Source: Symsagittifera roscoffensis
Lineage: Eukaryota > Xenacoelomorpha > Acoela > Convolutidae
Length of the DNA stretch: 64,000 nucleotides
Direction of reading: 5' to 3'
Assembly (NCBI RefSeq): GCF_963678635.1
Contig: NC_087062.1
Span: 38,462,518 to 38,526,517 of the forward strand
Below are positions 22,547 to 32,158 of this stretch, in pieces (position 1 is the first letter of the stretch; each line of letters opens with the position of its first letter). The position numbers and the translations under genes are program-made. The notes under the pieces were generated by a model that saw nothing but the letters and a program-made list of their open reading frames with translations, made no database searches and was not told the origin of the DNA.

Positions 22547-25020
22547 TTTTTAACTGTACAGACTGGCCGTCAATGATTTCAATTTCTCTAGATGAGCAGT
22601 CAATCCTTGACGAACTCTGTGAGTCAAACTTCCAACAACTAATAAAAACTCCTGATGGAAAATCACTAGACATTCTCTTTAGTAACAAACCGCAATTTGT
22701 CACCAGCGTAAAACTTGACAACCGTCTGAGTAGTCTATTCAGTTCCGACCAACTGCCACTCAATGCCAAAGTCTCATTTGACTACCGACCTGTTCATAAA
22801 AAGACACCAGCCATCAAACAAAAACTAGATTTTGGCATTTTCGCGTACAAGAAAGCAAACTGGGAAGAAGTTAATGAATTCATTCGTCAACACCCCTTCC
22901 AACCATTTTGCTTGAGCAACGTTGAACTGATGCTCGATCACTGGTACGAGTGGTTATACGAAATACTACAGGACCTGCTACCTATCACTACAAAACACAG
23001 GTGTGAACAAGCTCCTTGGGTGGGAAGCGATTCCTCCAACCTTATCAAGACATTAAATACACTCCATTTAAAAATCAGCGAAAACCTACCCCATCGAACG
23101 AAGGCAAAATTGAAAATCTGCAAACTGAACTAACACTGTCCCTTCAAAATGACCAACATCTCCACGAAAAAAAGCTTTTTGAGAATGGGAAATTTAGCGA
23201 AATACAACGATATCTGAAATCGATCACCACGTGTCGCATGATCTCTTCAGAGATCTTCCTAGATCAAAAAATAGCCAATACAGACGCTCAAATAACTGAA
23301 TTGTTTAACATATATTTTCAACCAGTTCAAAGCAGAACGACAAGATAACGTTCTTCTGAACAGTATCAATTTCACTATCGATGAAATTGAAATAGAAGAT
23401 GCCCTGAACGAGCTGCACGTAAATAAGGCAAATGGACCAGACATGATTGGTAAAACTTTTCTGAAAAACCTCTCAAAGTCACTACCAAAATCACTTCACT
23501 TACTGTTCAACTTGATTGCAAATAAAGCAATATTTCCAACAAAATGGAAGATCATCGAAATCGCACCAATTTTCAAAGACGGGGATAAACAAGACGTATC
23601 AAATTACAGGCCGATCAGCCTGCTCTCAGCAGTGTCAAAACTGCTTGAGAAACTAATATTTGATAACCTGGCCCCAATTGTCTACCCAACCCTAACACCA
23701 GACCAACACGGTTTTAGACCTAAACGATCGACGATAACAAACCTAATAGAGTATCTACACGAGATATTTAGCTGCCTAGATTCGCCAAACTGCAACTACC
23801 TGAACACCTTCGACTTGGACCTTCAAAAGGCTTTTCACAAAGTCTCGCACGGAATCCTCATGGAGAAATTATCGACTTCTGGAATTGGAGGAAATTGTTT
23901 ATCTCTGATACACAGCTACCTCTCGAACCGGAAGCAAACCGTGAGGCTGAATGACACAATTTCCGGAGAGCTGGAAGTCTTCAGCGGCGTTCCCCAGGGC
24001 TCTATACTCGGGCCGTTTCTCTTCCTAGTCTTCATAAATGATCTACCGTCCTGTGTCATGTCCGCAACATTTGGTTATGCAGACGACTACAAAATTGTTG
24101 GAGACAACCCATTAAACTCTCAACATAGATGTTAGGAGATTTTGGAGGTGGTGCGAGGAAATCTGCATGTCAATGAACCTGACGAAAAGTAAAGTCCTCT
24201 GTATCAAAGGATCAGCTACGATTGCACTCCCCAGTTACAGCTTCGAAACCACTGGAGTAATGAAAGATCTGGGCATCCTGATAACCGACACGCTCTCTTG
24301 GACGCAACACGCAAAAAAGGGGGCTGAAAAAGCCTTAAACGCTCTCTTCGTACTCAAAAGGAATCTCTCAAAGGCGAATTTCGCGACCAGAAAAAACGCA
24401 TATATCTGTTACGTTGTGCCAATTCTGTGCTATGGTTCAGCTATCTGGAAACCATCAAAACGTGACTTAGGAATCATAGAAAGTGTGCAGCGGCAAGCGA
24501 TCTCGTGGATTTTCATGACAATCAATAGCCATATCTCCTATAAAGACAAACTCGTGAAACTTAACATCCTTCCTTTGTCTCTATACCAAGAGCTTCATGT
24601 TGGACTCCTGTTTGCAAAAATACTAGCTGGAAAAGTTGGCAACGACTGGAGAAGCCACGTAAGCATCACTGACGTTGGAAACCGAAGAGCTCAAATGACA
24701 CGAAATTTCGTCTGCAAACAAATGCGCCTGAAGAAGTGCGAGTCGAATTTCTGGTTTTGGGCATGTCGTCTTGCTAATCTGTACAACGAATACTTCAAAT
24801 GTGACATATTGTTTGAACCAGAATGCAAAAACAGACTTCTAGGAATGTACACAAGGTTTTTCAAAACTCGCTACAACGAATCAGACACATGCACTTGGCG
24901 CATTTTATGCGAATGCAACAACTGTAGAGACCTGAAGAAACTCACATTTTTAACTGAAAACTAAACTTTGAACAATGCAAGGACTGGGTTTTATGCGAAA
25001 CCTTGGATTATATTACTAAC
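22547..25020 (+). mobile_element. 5'-truncated non-LTR retrotransposon (LINE)
   Basis: The element begins inside the endonuclease domain and runs to just after the C-terminal stop, followed by a short AT-rich tail with a TTATTATTATTATGATTAT run near 25025. The coding region is broken by frameshifts. The domain order EN-RT-C-terminal domain is typical of Jockey/CR1-like LINEs. It is on the opposite strand from the LINE fragment immediately downstream. Confidence 0.85.
22550..24964 (+). pseudogene. LINE endonuclease/reverse transcriptase, frameshifted
   Basis: The end of the apurinic-type endonuclease is seen at about 22660-22780 (KSLDILFSNKP, then SSDQLPL, where the usual catalytic SDH is SDQ). 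Reverse transcriptase motifs follow in frame from about 23344: NYRPISLLSAVSKLLEKLI, DQHGFRPKRSTI, DLDLQKAFHKVSHGIL (a catalytic Asp), GVPQGSILGPFLFLVFINDL and YADDYKIVG (the YADD active site). Frame changes lie between 23100 and 23344 and near 24118. The last frame (to 24964) contains TKSKVLCIKG, KDLGILI and the C-terminal YGSAIWKPSKRDL region, ending with a Cys-rich CECNNCRDLKKL. The encoded enzyme would nick target DNA and copy its own RNA. This copy is dead. Confidence 0.85.
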
Positions 25021-25064
25021 TCCTTTGTTATTATTATTATGATTATCTATCCATTTCGCGCTAT

Positions 25065-25283
25065 TCCCAACGTTTCCAGATCTTTAACATTCGAGTACAC
25101 CTCCCGTATAGAATCACTGGAACAATCATTGATTTGTAGAGCTTTAGTTTTGTATCTGGTTTTAGTTTAAGTGAGCTTCTTTCAAACATAAATAGAACTT
25201 GCAGCGCTCTGCTTGTTGTGTATTTGATGTGTGTATCATTTAAGGTCGTGATGTATTTTTATCCCCAGATCTTTTTGTACGTT
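25065..25283 (-). mobile_element. Second LINE, C-terminal RT fragment (part 1, 3' side)
   Basis: Minus-strand translation gives KDLGIKIHHDLK, LFMFERSSLKLKPDTKLKLY and KSMIVPVILYG, which are the conserved region after the RT palm of Jockey/CR1-like LINEs. It stops abruptly at the gypsy LTR at 25284 and resumes beyond 29161, so the gypsy element was inserted into this LINE. Confidence 0.7.
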
Positions 25284-25382
25284 TGTTGTGTAGAGGAAAA
25301 CACGGCTTGGGGAGAAGCTTCAACTCAATAGTTATCTGAAAGACAACATCTTATAAACATCATATAAAACAATTACATGACA
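25284..25382 (-). repeat. 3' LTR of the gypsy element
   Basis: 99 bp from TGTTGTGTAGAGG to ATGACA on the plus strand. It differs from the other LTR by C versus T at the GCTTCAAC/GCTTTAAC position. Confidence 0.95.
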
Positions 25383-25396
25383 TTCACCTCCACTTG

Positions 25397-26408
25397 TTAT
25401 TGGATGTAATCCTTTAGGTGTGCCGGCGGTCCGGCAAATGGTGATACTGGCGTTGATTTGGGAGTGGTTACTGGTGAACTGTCCTCTTCTTCAGCACCCT
25501 GCTTGGTCGTCACTGGGATACTGCTGGTTTCCTCGGGGGTGATCGTTGGAAAATGTTCCATGGCAATCGGTAATTTCTTCACTGGGGACAGATGCGGGCT
25601 CCTGGGTTCTGTAGCGTCCATTTGGGCTGGAATATTGCGCCGTGACAAATCTTTCGTCGAGACAGTGTCAATGCGTCCATTTGGGAATACCACTCGTGCG
25701 AAATGAGAATTAATGACCTCCGAGATGCTGACGGGTCGTACATGCGGGTCCTTCTTTCCGCGCACAAAATTTCTCAGATATGCAGGGTTACCGCTGCTCA
25801 GCCACTCTGGAAGAGAGCAGCCTAGACCGGCTCGCCGCGGGAAATTGAAAAACCTGGAATGGGGCGATTCATTTGTGGCAGTACAGAGGAGTGCACGCAC
25901 AGCAGCAAGTGCTTCTGGCAACACAGATTCCCACATATCAGCACCTAAATTACGCGAGTGTAGGATACACTTAACCGTCTTGAATATTGTGCCGTTGTAT
26001 CGCTCGCATTGGCCGTTACCACGCGGGTTGTACGGGGTCGTTCTCGAATGAGATATGCCATTTCGTGAGCAAAACTGGTCGAACTCGGAAGAGAGAAACT
26101 GGCTGCCCCGATCTGTGTGAATAAATGCTGGACACCCAAAGACTGAGAAAAGTTGGCGTAAACATGCTATAATGGATTCGCTCGTAATCGTTCTGATACC
26201 AAATACAAAAGGGAATCTACTGTATTTGTCAATTACGGTTAGGGCGTAGCAGTTACCGGTCTTTCGGGCGGCGGATTTTGGACCGACAAGATCTATGGCC
26301 AGTCTCTCAAAGGGTTGTAAAGCTCGAAATATTGACGATGCACCAGGTTTGTAGAATGCCGGTTTGACTTCTTTGCACGTATCACAGTCCTGTATAGCCT
26401 CCTTTTTT
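25397..26408 (-). pseudogene. Gypsy integrase
   Basis: An open minus-strand frame with no ATG in its first half; it is meant to follow RNase H in a polyprotein. From the N-terminus: end of the HHCC zinc domain ([16 protein letters not shown]); the catalytic core with AIDLVGP (first Asp), HTDRGSQF (second Asp) and NPRGNGQCERYNG (catalytic Glu), a complete D,D(35)E-type triad; then a basic C-terminal part with a Pro/Ser/Thr-rich end and a stop at 25397-25399, 14 bp from the LTR. It is separated from RNase H by a frameshift in an A-run (plus-strand poly-T at about 26402-26411). Confidence 0.85.
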
Positions 26409-26411
26409 TTT

Positions 26412-28430
26412 CTAAAAGAGAGAAAGCTAGATTATGACATCTTACGAACTCCCACATACGGACGACGCACGGATGCTGCAATTGGCAATGTAACGTAACA
26501 CATGGGGATTCTTTCGAGATAGCGGAGAGTCTGGATAGAGCGTCCGCGCCCACATTCTCGCTGCCTTTCCGATACATGATGGTATACGCAAATTCTGAAA
26601 GCTCTAACCTCCACCTCGTGAGTTTGTCATTTTTAATTTTTGACCGGTGTTTGGAGAATATGAACGAAACCCCCCCACTTCCGAAACGCCTCAACAATAG
26701 CCATGGCCTCGCGCTCGACTGACGATTGCATCTGTTCTGAAGTAGACAAGGTTCTAGAGTAGAAAGCCAAAGGGCGACCACCTTGTGATAATGTTGCCCC
26801 TAGTGCTGTCCCAGATGCGTCTGTTTCGAGGACGAGCGGCCCGGCGCCCGCTATAGGTATAGCCAGAGATGCAGACGCAATGCCCTGCTTGAGCGAGTCA
26901 ATTGAATCGACACAGTTCCGGTTCAAAGGAAAGGCACCCTGTTTCTGGGCCTCTAGTAGCGGCTTTACTTTAAGTGAATATTGTGGCACCCATTTCGCGT
27001 AGTAAGCAAAGAACCCGAGTAGCCGTTTCAACTGAGCTGCGGTATGGGGCACTGTGTACTCCATGAGAACACGTAAGCGTTCAGAATCCGGCTTCTTCGA
27101 GCCGTTTTCAATAATGTGTCCCAGCAAGGATAATTTCCTGGTTCCAAATGTACATTTGTCCATGTTGAGCGTCAGGCTTTCCTTTTCCGCGGCTTTCAAG
27201 AACGCGTGTAGATTCCGGTCATGTTCCTCCTTTGTGATCCCACCGATATAGACGTCGTCGAGGTACGGTTCGGCGCAGCGCAATTGGTTTCTTTCAATAA
27301 AGCTATCCATTATTCGCTGGAATGCTGGGACGGCGTTTGTAACACCGAATCGAAGGCGTGTGAATTGGTAGAGTCTGCCCCCAACCTCAAAGGCTGTGAA
27401 TGGTTTGTCATCTGATCGCAACGGTATTTGGTGGTATGCGGATTTCATATCTATTTTGCTGAAATAGTGAAAAGCGGCCGCACGAGTAAGCATGGACTCG
27501 ACATCCGGAAATGGGTATGCGTCAACGTCGGTGTATAGATTCACTGTTTCGGAATTGTCAATTACCATTCTCTTCTTGCTTGGTCCCTTGACAACGAAGG
27601 CCTGAGCCCGCCAAGGTGAAACAGACAGCTCAATTATTCCGAGATCCAGAAGCCTCTTTACTTCAGTTTTCATGAATAGCGCGTTGTCAGCAGAAACTCG
27701 TCGAGACTTGGAAGAAATCGGCTTAACGGTCAGTAGCTTGTCAGGAAATAGTGCTGGAGGCTCGGTTGTCATAATTGGGAACATGCTGCAACATGCTTTC
27801 GTACAATGATCTCGTTCTAAGCTTATTGGGGGAGTAATCTCGGTATCACGTCCTCCCAGGTGGAAAGTGATAGGTGGTTTTGGACCGCCGAGGTCAAGAT
27901 AAACCGATTGATGGCTAGCAACAACGTCCATTCCGATGATCAAATCGGCAATTAACGACTCAACAACGTGTAAGCGACAACAATAAGATTCTGCCTTTAT
28001 TGTGATTTGTGTGTCGATGAAGCCAAGCACATTCAATTTGTCGCCGTTTGCTAGTTTGGTAGATGACTCAACGTCGGTTATAGGCAATTCAAATTTCCGT
28101 GCGAGCTTGAACATGATATAGCAATCGGTTGCTCCAGGGTCAATCAGTGCAAGTGCTTGATGAACGCCACCAATCAGTACCTTCTCATAAACGGTCTGTT
28201 TCGCCTCCGTGTTGGGAGACAATGCACAGAGGACGGATGCTAGGGATCCTTCGGATTCCTCACCCTGCAACGCGGCTGTAGTTGGATTACTTGCACGACA
28301 AACAGTGGCCCAATGCCCCAACTTCTGGCACTTATGGCACGTGTCGCGCTTTGCCGGGCACTTGCTGCGTATGTGAAAACGCAAACCGCAGTACCCACAG
28401 TTTGAGTTGTTTGAATGTGACGCGTTATTT
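26412..28430 (-). pseudogene. Gypsy protease, reverse transcriptase and RNase H
   Basis: One long minus-strand frame (28384-26633, open further upstream), then a shift to the 26293-26781 frame. The N-terminus has two CX2CX4HX4C knuckles (CGYCGLRFHIRSKC and CHKCQKLGHWATVC). The protease site reads LIDPGATDCY: the D-S/T-G triad has Pro in the middle, which should inactivate it. RT shows YHQIPLRSDDKPFTAF, FGVTNAVPAFQR and the YLDD catalytic box at 27253-27264. RNase H starts at [18 protein letters not shown] and continues with FYSRTLS and the late [13 protein letters not shown] motif (after the frameshift near 26633). In an active element it would process the polyprotein and make cDNA. Confidence 0.9.
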
Positions 28431-29043
28431 TGGCTTTTGTTTCGGCTATTTCGTGGGTACTTCTGTGCAATCGCCCCTGCAACCTGTTCAGGCTAGACAG
28501 CCGAAACGGAGTTTGATTGTTCCGAGGTTTCAGCGCGGAATGACCTGGAATAATCAGTTGAGAGCTCTACTGCATTAGCGAGTGCTATGCAATCGTCGAC
28601 AGATTTGGTGTCGTCGAGTTCGAGGAACCTCGCTCGGACATGATCGGACCTCAATCCGGAAACAAGCGCGTCTCTAAGCAACAGTTGTTTATGTACATAT
28701 GCTGTAAGGGGTTTGCACTCACAGAGCTCGACGAGAATCTTTAGTCGCTTGATAAAGTCAGGAATGCTTTCGCCTTCCTTCTGCCGGCAGGATAGCAGCT
28801 CATGCCTCGCAAATGTGTCGGTTTCTCGAACTGCGCGTCCAGGATATCCATGGCGGCGTCGAAGGTCTCCGCGTTTTGTAGCAAGGGATAGAGTTCCGAG
28901 CCGGCGTGAGACCTGAGGAACGTGAGTTTGTGGGTATTCTCAACCACCTCGTTGATGGCTAGCCCGTCGATGAAGATGCGCTTCCACCATCGCCACTGCT
29001 CTGGTGTGGGATTGGTGGGCAGCTGCGGAGGTTTGAACTTCAT
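28431..29043 (-). pseudogene. Gypsy Gag (capsid part)
   Basis: The start ATG at 29043 is 20 nt after the 5' LTR. The N-terminus reads MKFKPPQLPTNPTPEQWRW followed by FIDGLAINEV and LTFLRSHAGSELYPLLQ, then a frame change near 28750 to LVSGLRSDHVRARFLE, the conserved end of gypsy capsid proteins, and on to the zinc knuckles. It would form the virus-like particle that packages element RNA. Confidence 0.75.
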
Positions 29044-29062
29044 TGACACTATTGAGTTAAAT
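29043..29062 (-). promoter_or_regulatory. Self-complementary primer-binding site of the gypsy element
   Basis: Immediately after the 5' LTR the minus strand reads ATTTAACTCAATAGTGTC. It lacks the TGG expected for a tRNA primer site. Its TTTAACTCAATAGT is the exact reverse complement of ACTATTGAGTTAAA inside the 5' LTR (plus 29098-29111). A TATAAG lies about 23 nt before that LTR segment, so the segment could be the transcript 5' end. This matches the self-priming logic of Tf1/sushi elements; mechanism inferred. Confidence 0.6.
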
Positions 29063-29161
29063 TGTTGTGTAGAGGAAAACACGGCTTGGGGAGAAGCTTT
29101 AACTCAATAGTTATCTGAAAGACAACATCTTATAAACATCATATAAAACAATTACATGACA
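29063..29161 (-). repeat. 5' LTR of the gypsy element
   Basis: 99-bp copy. On the minus strand it starts TGTCATGTAATTG, contains TTATATGATG and TTTATAAGATG (TATA-like), then CAGATAACTATTGAGTTAAA, and ends CTACACAACA. Confidence 0.95.
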
Positions 29162-29256
29162 TCGTTCTTTTTTTGTCTTTTGTTGTACCAGAAAAGAAAA
29201 CGTTTTTCGAGTCTGACATAGATATGTGCGAGCAATTCCTCTCATTCAGAGGTTGT

Positions 29257-29276
29257 TGTTGCTGTTGTTGTTGTAG
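29257..29276 (+). repeat. GTT/GCT trinucleotide run
   Basis: A short run of GTTGTTGTTGCTGTTGTTGT, low complexity. Confidence 0.7.
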
Positions 29277-29616
29277 CTACGCGCAACGCCGTCGTCTGCG
29301 GGATTTTGTGGGGCTAGCTTCGTTTTGGTTTGTTTCTTGGTTGCCGTTGCTTTCCAGTACTTCATCTCCGTAGAATATGATGGTTGATTGAGTTTTCCGT
29401 TAGTATCATGCCCAGTGCCCTTGTCGCCCTGCAGAATAGTTGGGGTATGCCACATGTGTGGTTACATGAATACCGTTAAAACACTGGACTCGTTTAGATA
29501 TTGCTGATCCATATTTCAAAGTCATATCTTCGTCGTTGTCTGTGTGCTGTTTAGAAGTCATCATCTCCGCGTTGTTTGACTGAGATTTGATTCCTAAAGG
29601 GAGTTCAGCTGTCCGC

Positions 29617-29673
29617 TCACTCGGGATATGAAGTCTGAGGAACTCTCCGTTCACTCGGGATATGAAGTCTGAG
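29617..29673 (+). repeat. Short tandem duplication of about 34 bp
   Basis: TCACTCGGGATATGAAGTCT occurs twice in direct orientation, separated by GAGGAACTCTCCGT. It sits in the decayed LINE fragment and looks like a small local duplication. Confidence 0.75.
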
Positions 29674-30020
29674 AAAATTCACCTCCAATTCTTACTCCTT
29701 GTTCTAGTTGACAGGTATGATTCTATTAGCTTGATTATCTGTCGCCTGATGCCTAACTCAGATTGTTTCGTTACAGCTTACTGTGATCAAAATTTTCAAA
29801 GGCTTTTTCGTAGTCTGCGTATATGATTGCTATGACATGATGCATGATCGGCCCTTGCTAAACCCATAATCTGAATCGTGGAGCATTGATTGGAGATATC
29901 TTTGCAAATAAATAAGGAGGCTTCGTTCGAAGTTCTTGTGTATTACTAGGAGCAGGGAGATCTGCCCGTAATTTTTAACATCACATTTTCTTGTTTGTTT
30001 GATCTTATGAAGTAGGCTTG

Positions 30021-30812
30021 CAGATTCAGATATGAAAAACCGTGGCGTCAAGTGTTCGTAATTCGTTGGAATTAAAGTGTGGTTTATCTCTATTGCATTA
30101 AACAATGGCGCAGAGGAGGGGCTTGAAATGTTTAATTTTTTAAAATTTTTTTTTCGTTCAACTGTATGCTCAAAGTTTTTACGGCTTCGTAAGTTTTGTT
30201 TCGTTAATTTTTTATTCAAATGTCTGGAATGGTTGCCTAGAATCAACGGTGCTAGGTAAATAAGACCATAACAAGACGACACGACATTGAGGTGACACGT
30301 CATTAAGGCGACAAATGAGAGTTAATACAGATAAATTGAACTGATCGAGTTAAAGCTATAAATGTAATACAATAGGCGAGTTTGTGTAGCGTCGTCTTGA
30401 ACCCCATGGAAAGCGGCTGTCGTCCCAAAAGCTGTCGTCTTATTTTCCGGACACCAGATTGAACTTATATCATTCTGGATGGAATTTGAGCTGTATGACG
30501 AAAGAAACAAATGCACATGGAAGCTTGCATATGACTGCGCGATGGACAATTGCAGAAGTAATGCAGCGATCTGAAACGAATGCATTGACGGGGCCTGGAC
30601 TACAACTATCGAGACATACATTAAAATTTTGGCAGATTCAACTTTTATTCATTTTTTTTCCAATTTTTTATGTTTGTTGTATCGTAAGTTGTGCGAAGCT
30701 TCGCTACGCTTCTGTGTTGAAAATTTTCGTTTGATGGTATGTTGAGTGATAGTTAAAACTAAATCCAGGCTCACAATAAACCAGATCCGTAATTTTATCA
30801 AGCTGAGATTTG
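30021..30812. other. No gene seen
   Basis: AT-rich. The minus-strand ORF 29830-30303 extends into this stretch but shows no RT motif here. A GCGAAGCTTCGCTACGCTTC palindromic module near 30695 belongs to a dispersed family also present at 39108, 42096, 55846, 57262 and 58081. Confidence 0.5.
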
Positions 30813-31150
30813 CCAAGAGAATTAGCAGCGTAAATGCGCAAACTCGCACCAGCAATACAAATCATTTTTCATAAAGGTAAATAGCCGAATAGGAAAAAAA
30901 GAAGGTAAAAGGAAAGAACTAGTCTGCGTTTTTTTGTCGTTTGTATGATGAAGCTGACGTCGACGAGATGTCCAGAACAGCAAATGATGAGTTAATGTAA
31001 CAGAATAAGACAAACATGGGGTCACTAACTGCTACCCCTCAGCTTGTATTTTATCTGAAAACGCACTATTAAGAGTAATGAACGTATTGAAGACTCTTAT
31101 ATAGGTCTCGGTGATTTTTTTGTTTGTTTTTTTTCAGGAAAAAGTCATAA
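30813..31150 (+). repeat. Third, partial copy of the large element's non-coding tail
   Basis: GCCAAGAGAATTAGCAGCGT through GATGAAGCTGACGTCGACGA and the CTTATATAGGTCTCGGTGAT block repeats 16855-17165 and 21370-21680 with few differences. It ends at a CATAAATGCTCTAAT string. It lies just upstream of the thioredoxin gene and could contribute to its upstream region. Confidence 0.85.
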
Positions 31151-31587
31151 ATGCTCTAATAACAAAAGAACTGCATTTATACTTATAAATGCACATATGA
31201 ATGGCCTTAGGTATATGTGCCCTTCTTGTTCAATTTATGTTCTTTTTCTAGAATGTCGAGAAAATTCACTCTCCAATTACGAAAGCTGAAATAGCGCGAA
31301 AAATTGTGATCAATTTCTAATTTCGAAAATGTAAATTAATTATCAGATTTCCCAGCGAAATAAAAGTTTAACCTGTTGATCCAGTTTTCTCAAGTTAGGT
31401 TAATTTGATCGAATAAATGTCAATCATAAATTGTTCTTCTCTTCGCCTCATCTGGGAATTTATGATTATTCAATAATCAGCCGTCACGTTGGTTCAGGTC
31501 AGCTATGTTCTGGTAGATCTCAAATAATAGCCATCCTTTTCTTTTCCTAATTTCGTTTTTCTTCATCTTTTTGTGACTTGGTTACAG
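31151..31587 (+). promoter_or_regulatory. Upstream region of the thioredoxin gene, with a 3' splice acceptor
   Basis: No ORF. A pyrimidine-rich tract (about 31535-31575) leads to GGTTACAG ending at 31587, six bases before the start ATG. It is either the end of a 5'-UTR intron or a spliced-leader acceptor. I see no convincing TATA box; a tGATCGAATAAATG stretch near 31410 is AT-rich but not diagnostic. 31250-31350 is related to 44500-44570, so part of it is repeat-derived. Confidence 0.45.
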
Positions 31588-31593
31588 ATAGAA

Positions 31594-31980
31594 ATGATTT
31601 CTTATTCACGCTCTTTGATATCGAGCAGTCTAAGGAAATCAACTAAAAGATGTATTGTATCTTATGTGCGAAGCGTGTCTGATTTTGAAAGCGAAGTAAG
31701 GAAATCATCGATGCCTGTTATCGTAGATTTCAAGGCAGATTGGTGTGGACCGTGTAAGTTGCTGACTCCTCGTCTACTTGAAACTGAAAAGAAGTTCGCT
31801 GATAGAATAAAAATTGCGATCCTTGATATAGACAATCCTGATAATGAGAAGCTTGTAACTGAGTTTAAGATAAATGCTGTACCAACATTGATTACATTTG
31901 ATAATGGCAAAGAATTGTCACGGTTAACAGGTCTGCAACAAGAGGATGTTATAGAAGATATTGTCTCAAAACTTCTTTGA
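31594..31980 (+). CDS. Mitochondrial-type thioredoxin (thioredoxin 2-like)
   Basis: A 128-residue thioredoxin. Residues 1 to about 30 are rich in Ser, Arg and Lys with no acidic residues (MISYSRSLISSSLRK...), a likely mitochondrial targeting peptide. The thioredoxin fold follows: VIVDFKADWCGPCKLL carries the redox pair in WCGPCK (residues 50-55), the cis-Pro loop is AVPTLITFDNG, and the end is an amphipathic helix. It reduces protein disulphides and, in mitochondria, supports peroxiredoxins. The ATG at 31594 is chosen because an acceptor-like TTACAG lies six bases upstream; the in-frame GTG before it lies upstream of that acceptor. The coding region has no intron. PI4KB starts 179 bp after the stop on the same strand. 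Confidence 0.9.
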   Translation: MISYSRSLISSSLRKSTKRCIVSYVRSVSDFESEVRKSSMPVIVDFKADWCGPCKLLTPRLLETEKKFADRIKIAILDIDNPDNEKLVTEFKINAVPTLITFDNGKELSRLTGLQQEDVIEDIVSKLL

Positions 31981-32122
31981 ATTATTAATTCGCTAACTAG
32001 CTAAATGCTTTTCTGCTGTTTCATTTACGCTAGTCTGGAAATAATGTAAACTGTTCTAGAAACGTTAGTTGTCTGCTGAAATTATTTGGAAAATGTTGTG
32101 GACACTTCGCAATATTTAACTA

Positions 32123-32158
32123 AATAAACATGAATAATTTTTCAGAGAATAATGCTTC
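32123..32158 (+). promoter_or_regulatory. Poly(A) signal fused to a 3' splice acceptor between thioredoxin and PI4KB
   Basis: AATAAA (32123-32128) is followed by AATTTTTCAG ending at 32145 and the PI4KB ATG at 32159. Cleavage 10-30 nt after AATAAA would fall at the acceptor itself. This is the arrangement seen where polycistronic pre-mRNA is resolved by coupled polyadenylation and spliced-leader trans-splicing. Confidence 0.5.

Larger units (their letters stand above)
25284..29161 (-). mobile_element. Ty3/gypsy LTR retrotransposon, 3.88 kb, nested in a LINE
   Basis: Flanked by 99-bp LTRs (TG...CA) that differ at one position. Flanking bases are ACGTT (25279-25283) and TCGTT (29162-29166), a target duplication of CGTT or of 5 bp with one mismatch. 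The internal region on the minus strand encodes gag with two zinc knuckles, then protease, RT, RNase H and integrase in the Ty3/gypsy order. A polypurine tract AGTGGAGGTGAA precedes the 3' LTR. The near-identical LTRs indicate recent insertion, but the coding region has frameshifts and a changed protease motif. The primer-binding site is unusual and suggests self-priming. Confidence 0.95.
29162..30020 (-). mobile_element. Second LINE, RT fragment (part 2, 5' side)
   Basis: Minus-strand pieces in several frames: LLVIHKNFERSLLIYLQR and LHDSDYGFSKGRSC (RT fingers, about 29840-29960), DYEKAFENFDHSKL (29775-29825, with a catalytic Asp) and SYLSTRTR (about 29705). Much decayed. A stretch at 29262-29640 matches less well and includes a trinucleotide run. 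Near 29162-29230 the frame resumes into the piece beyond the gypsy insertion. Confidence 0.65.
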
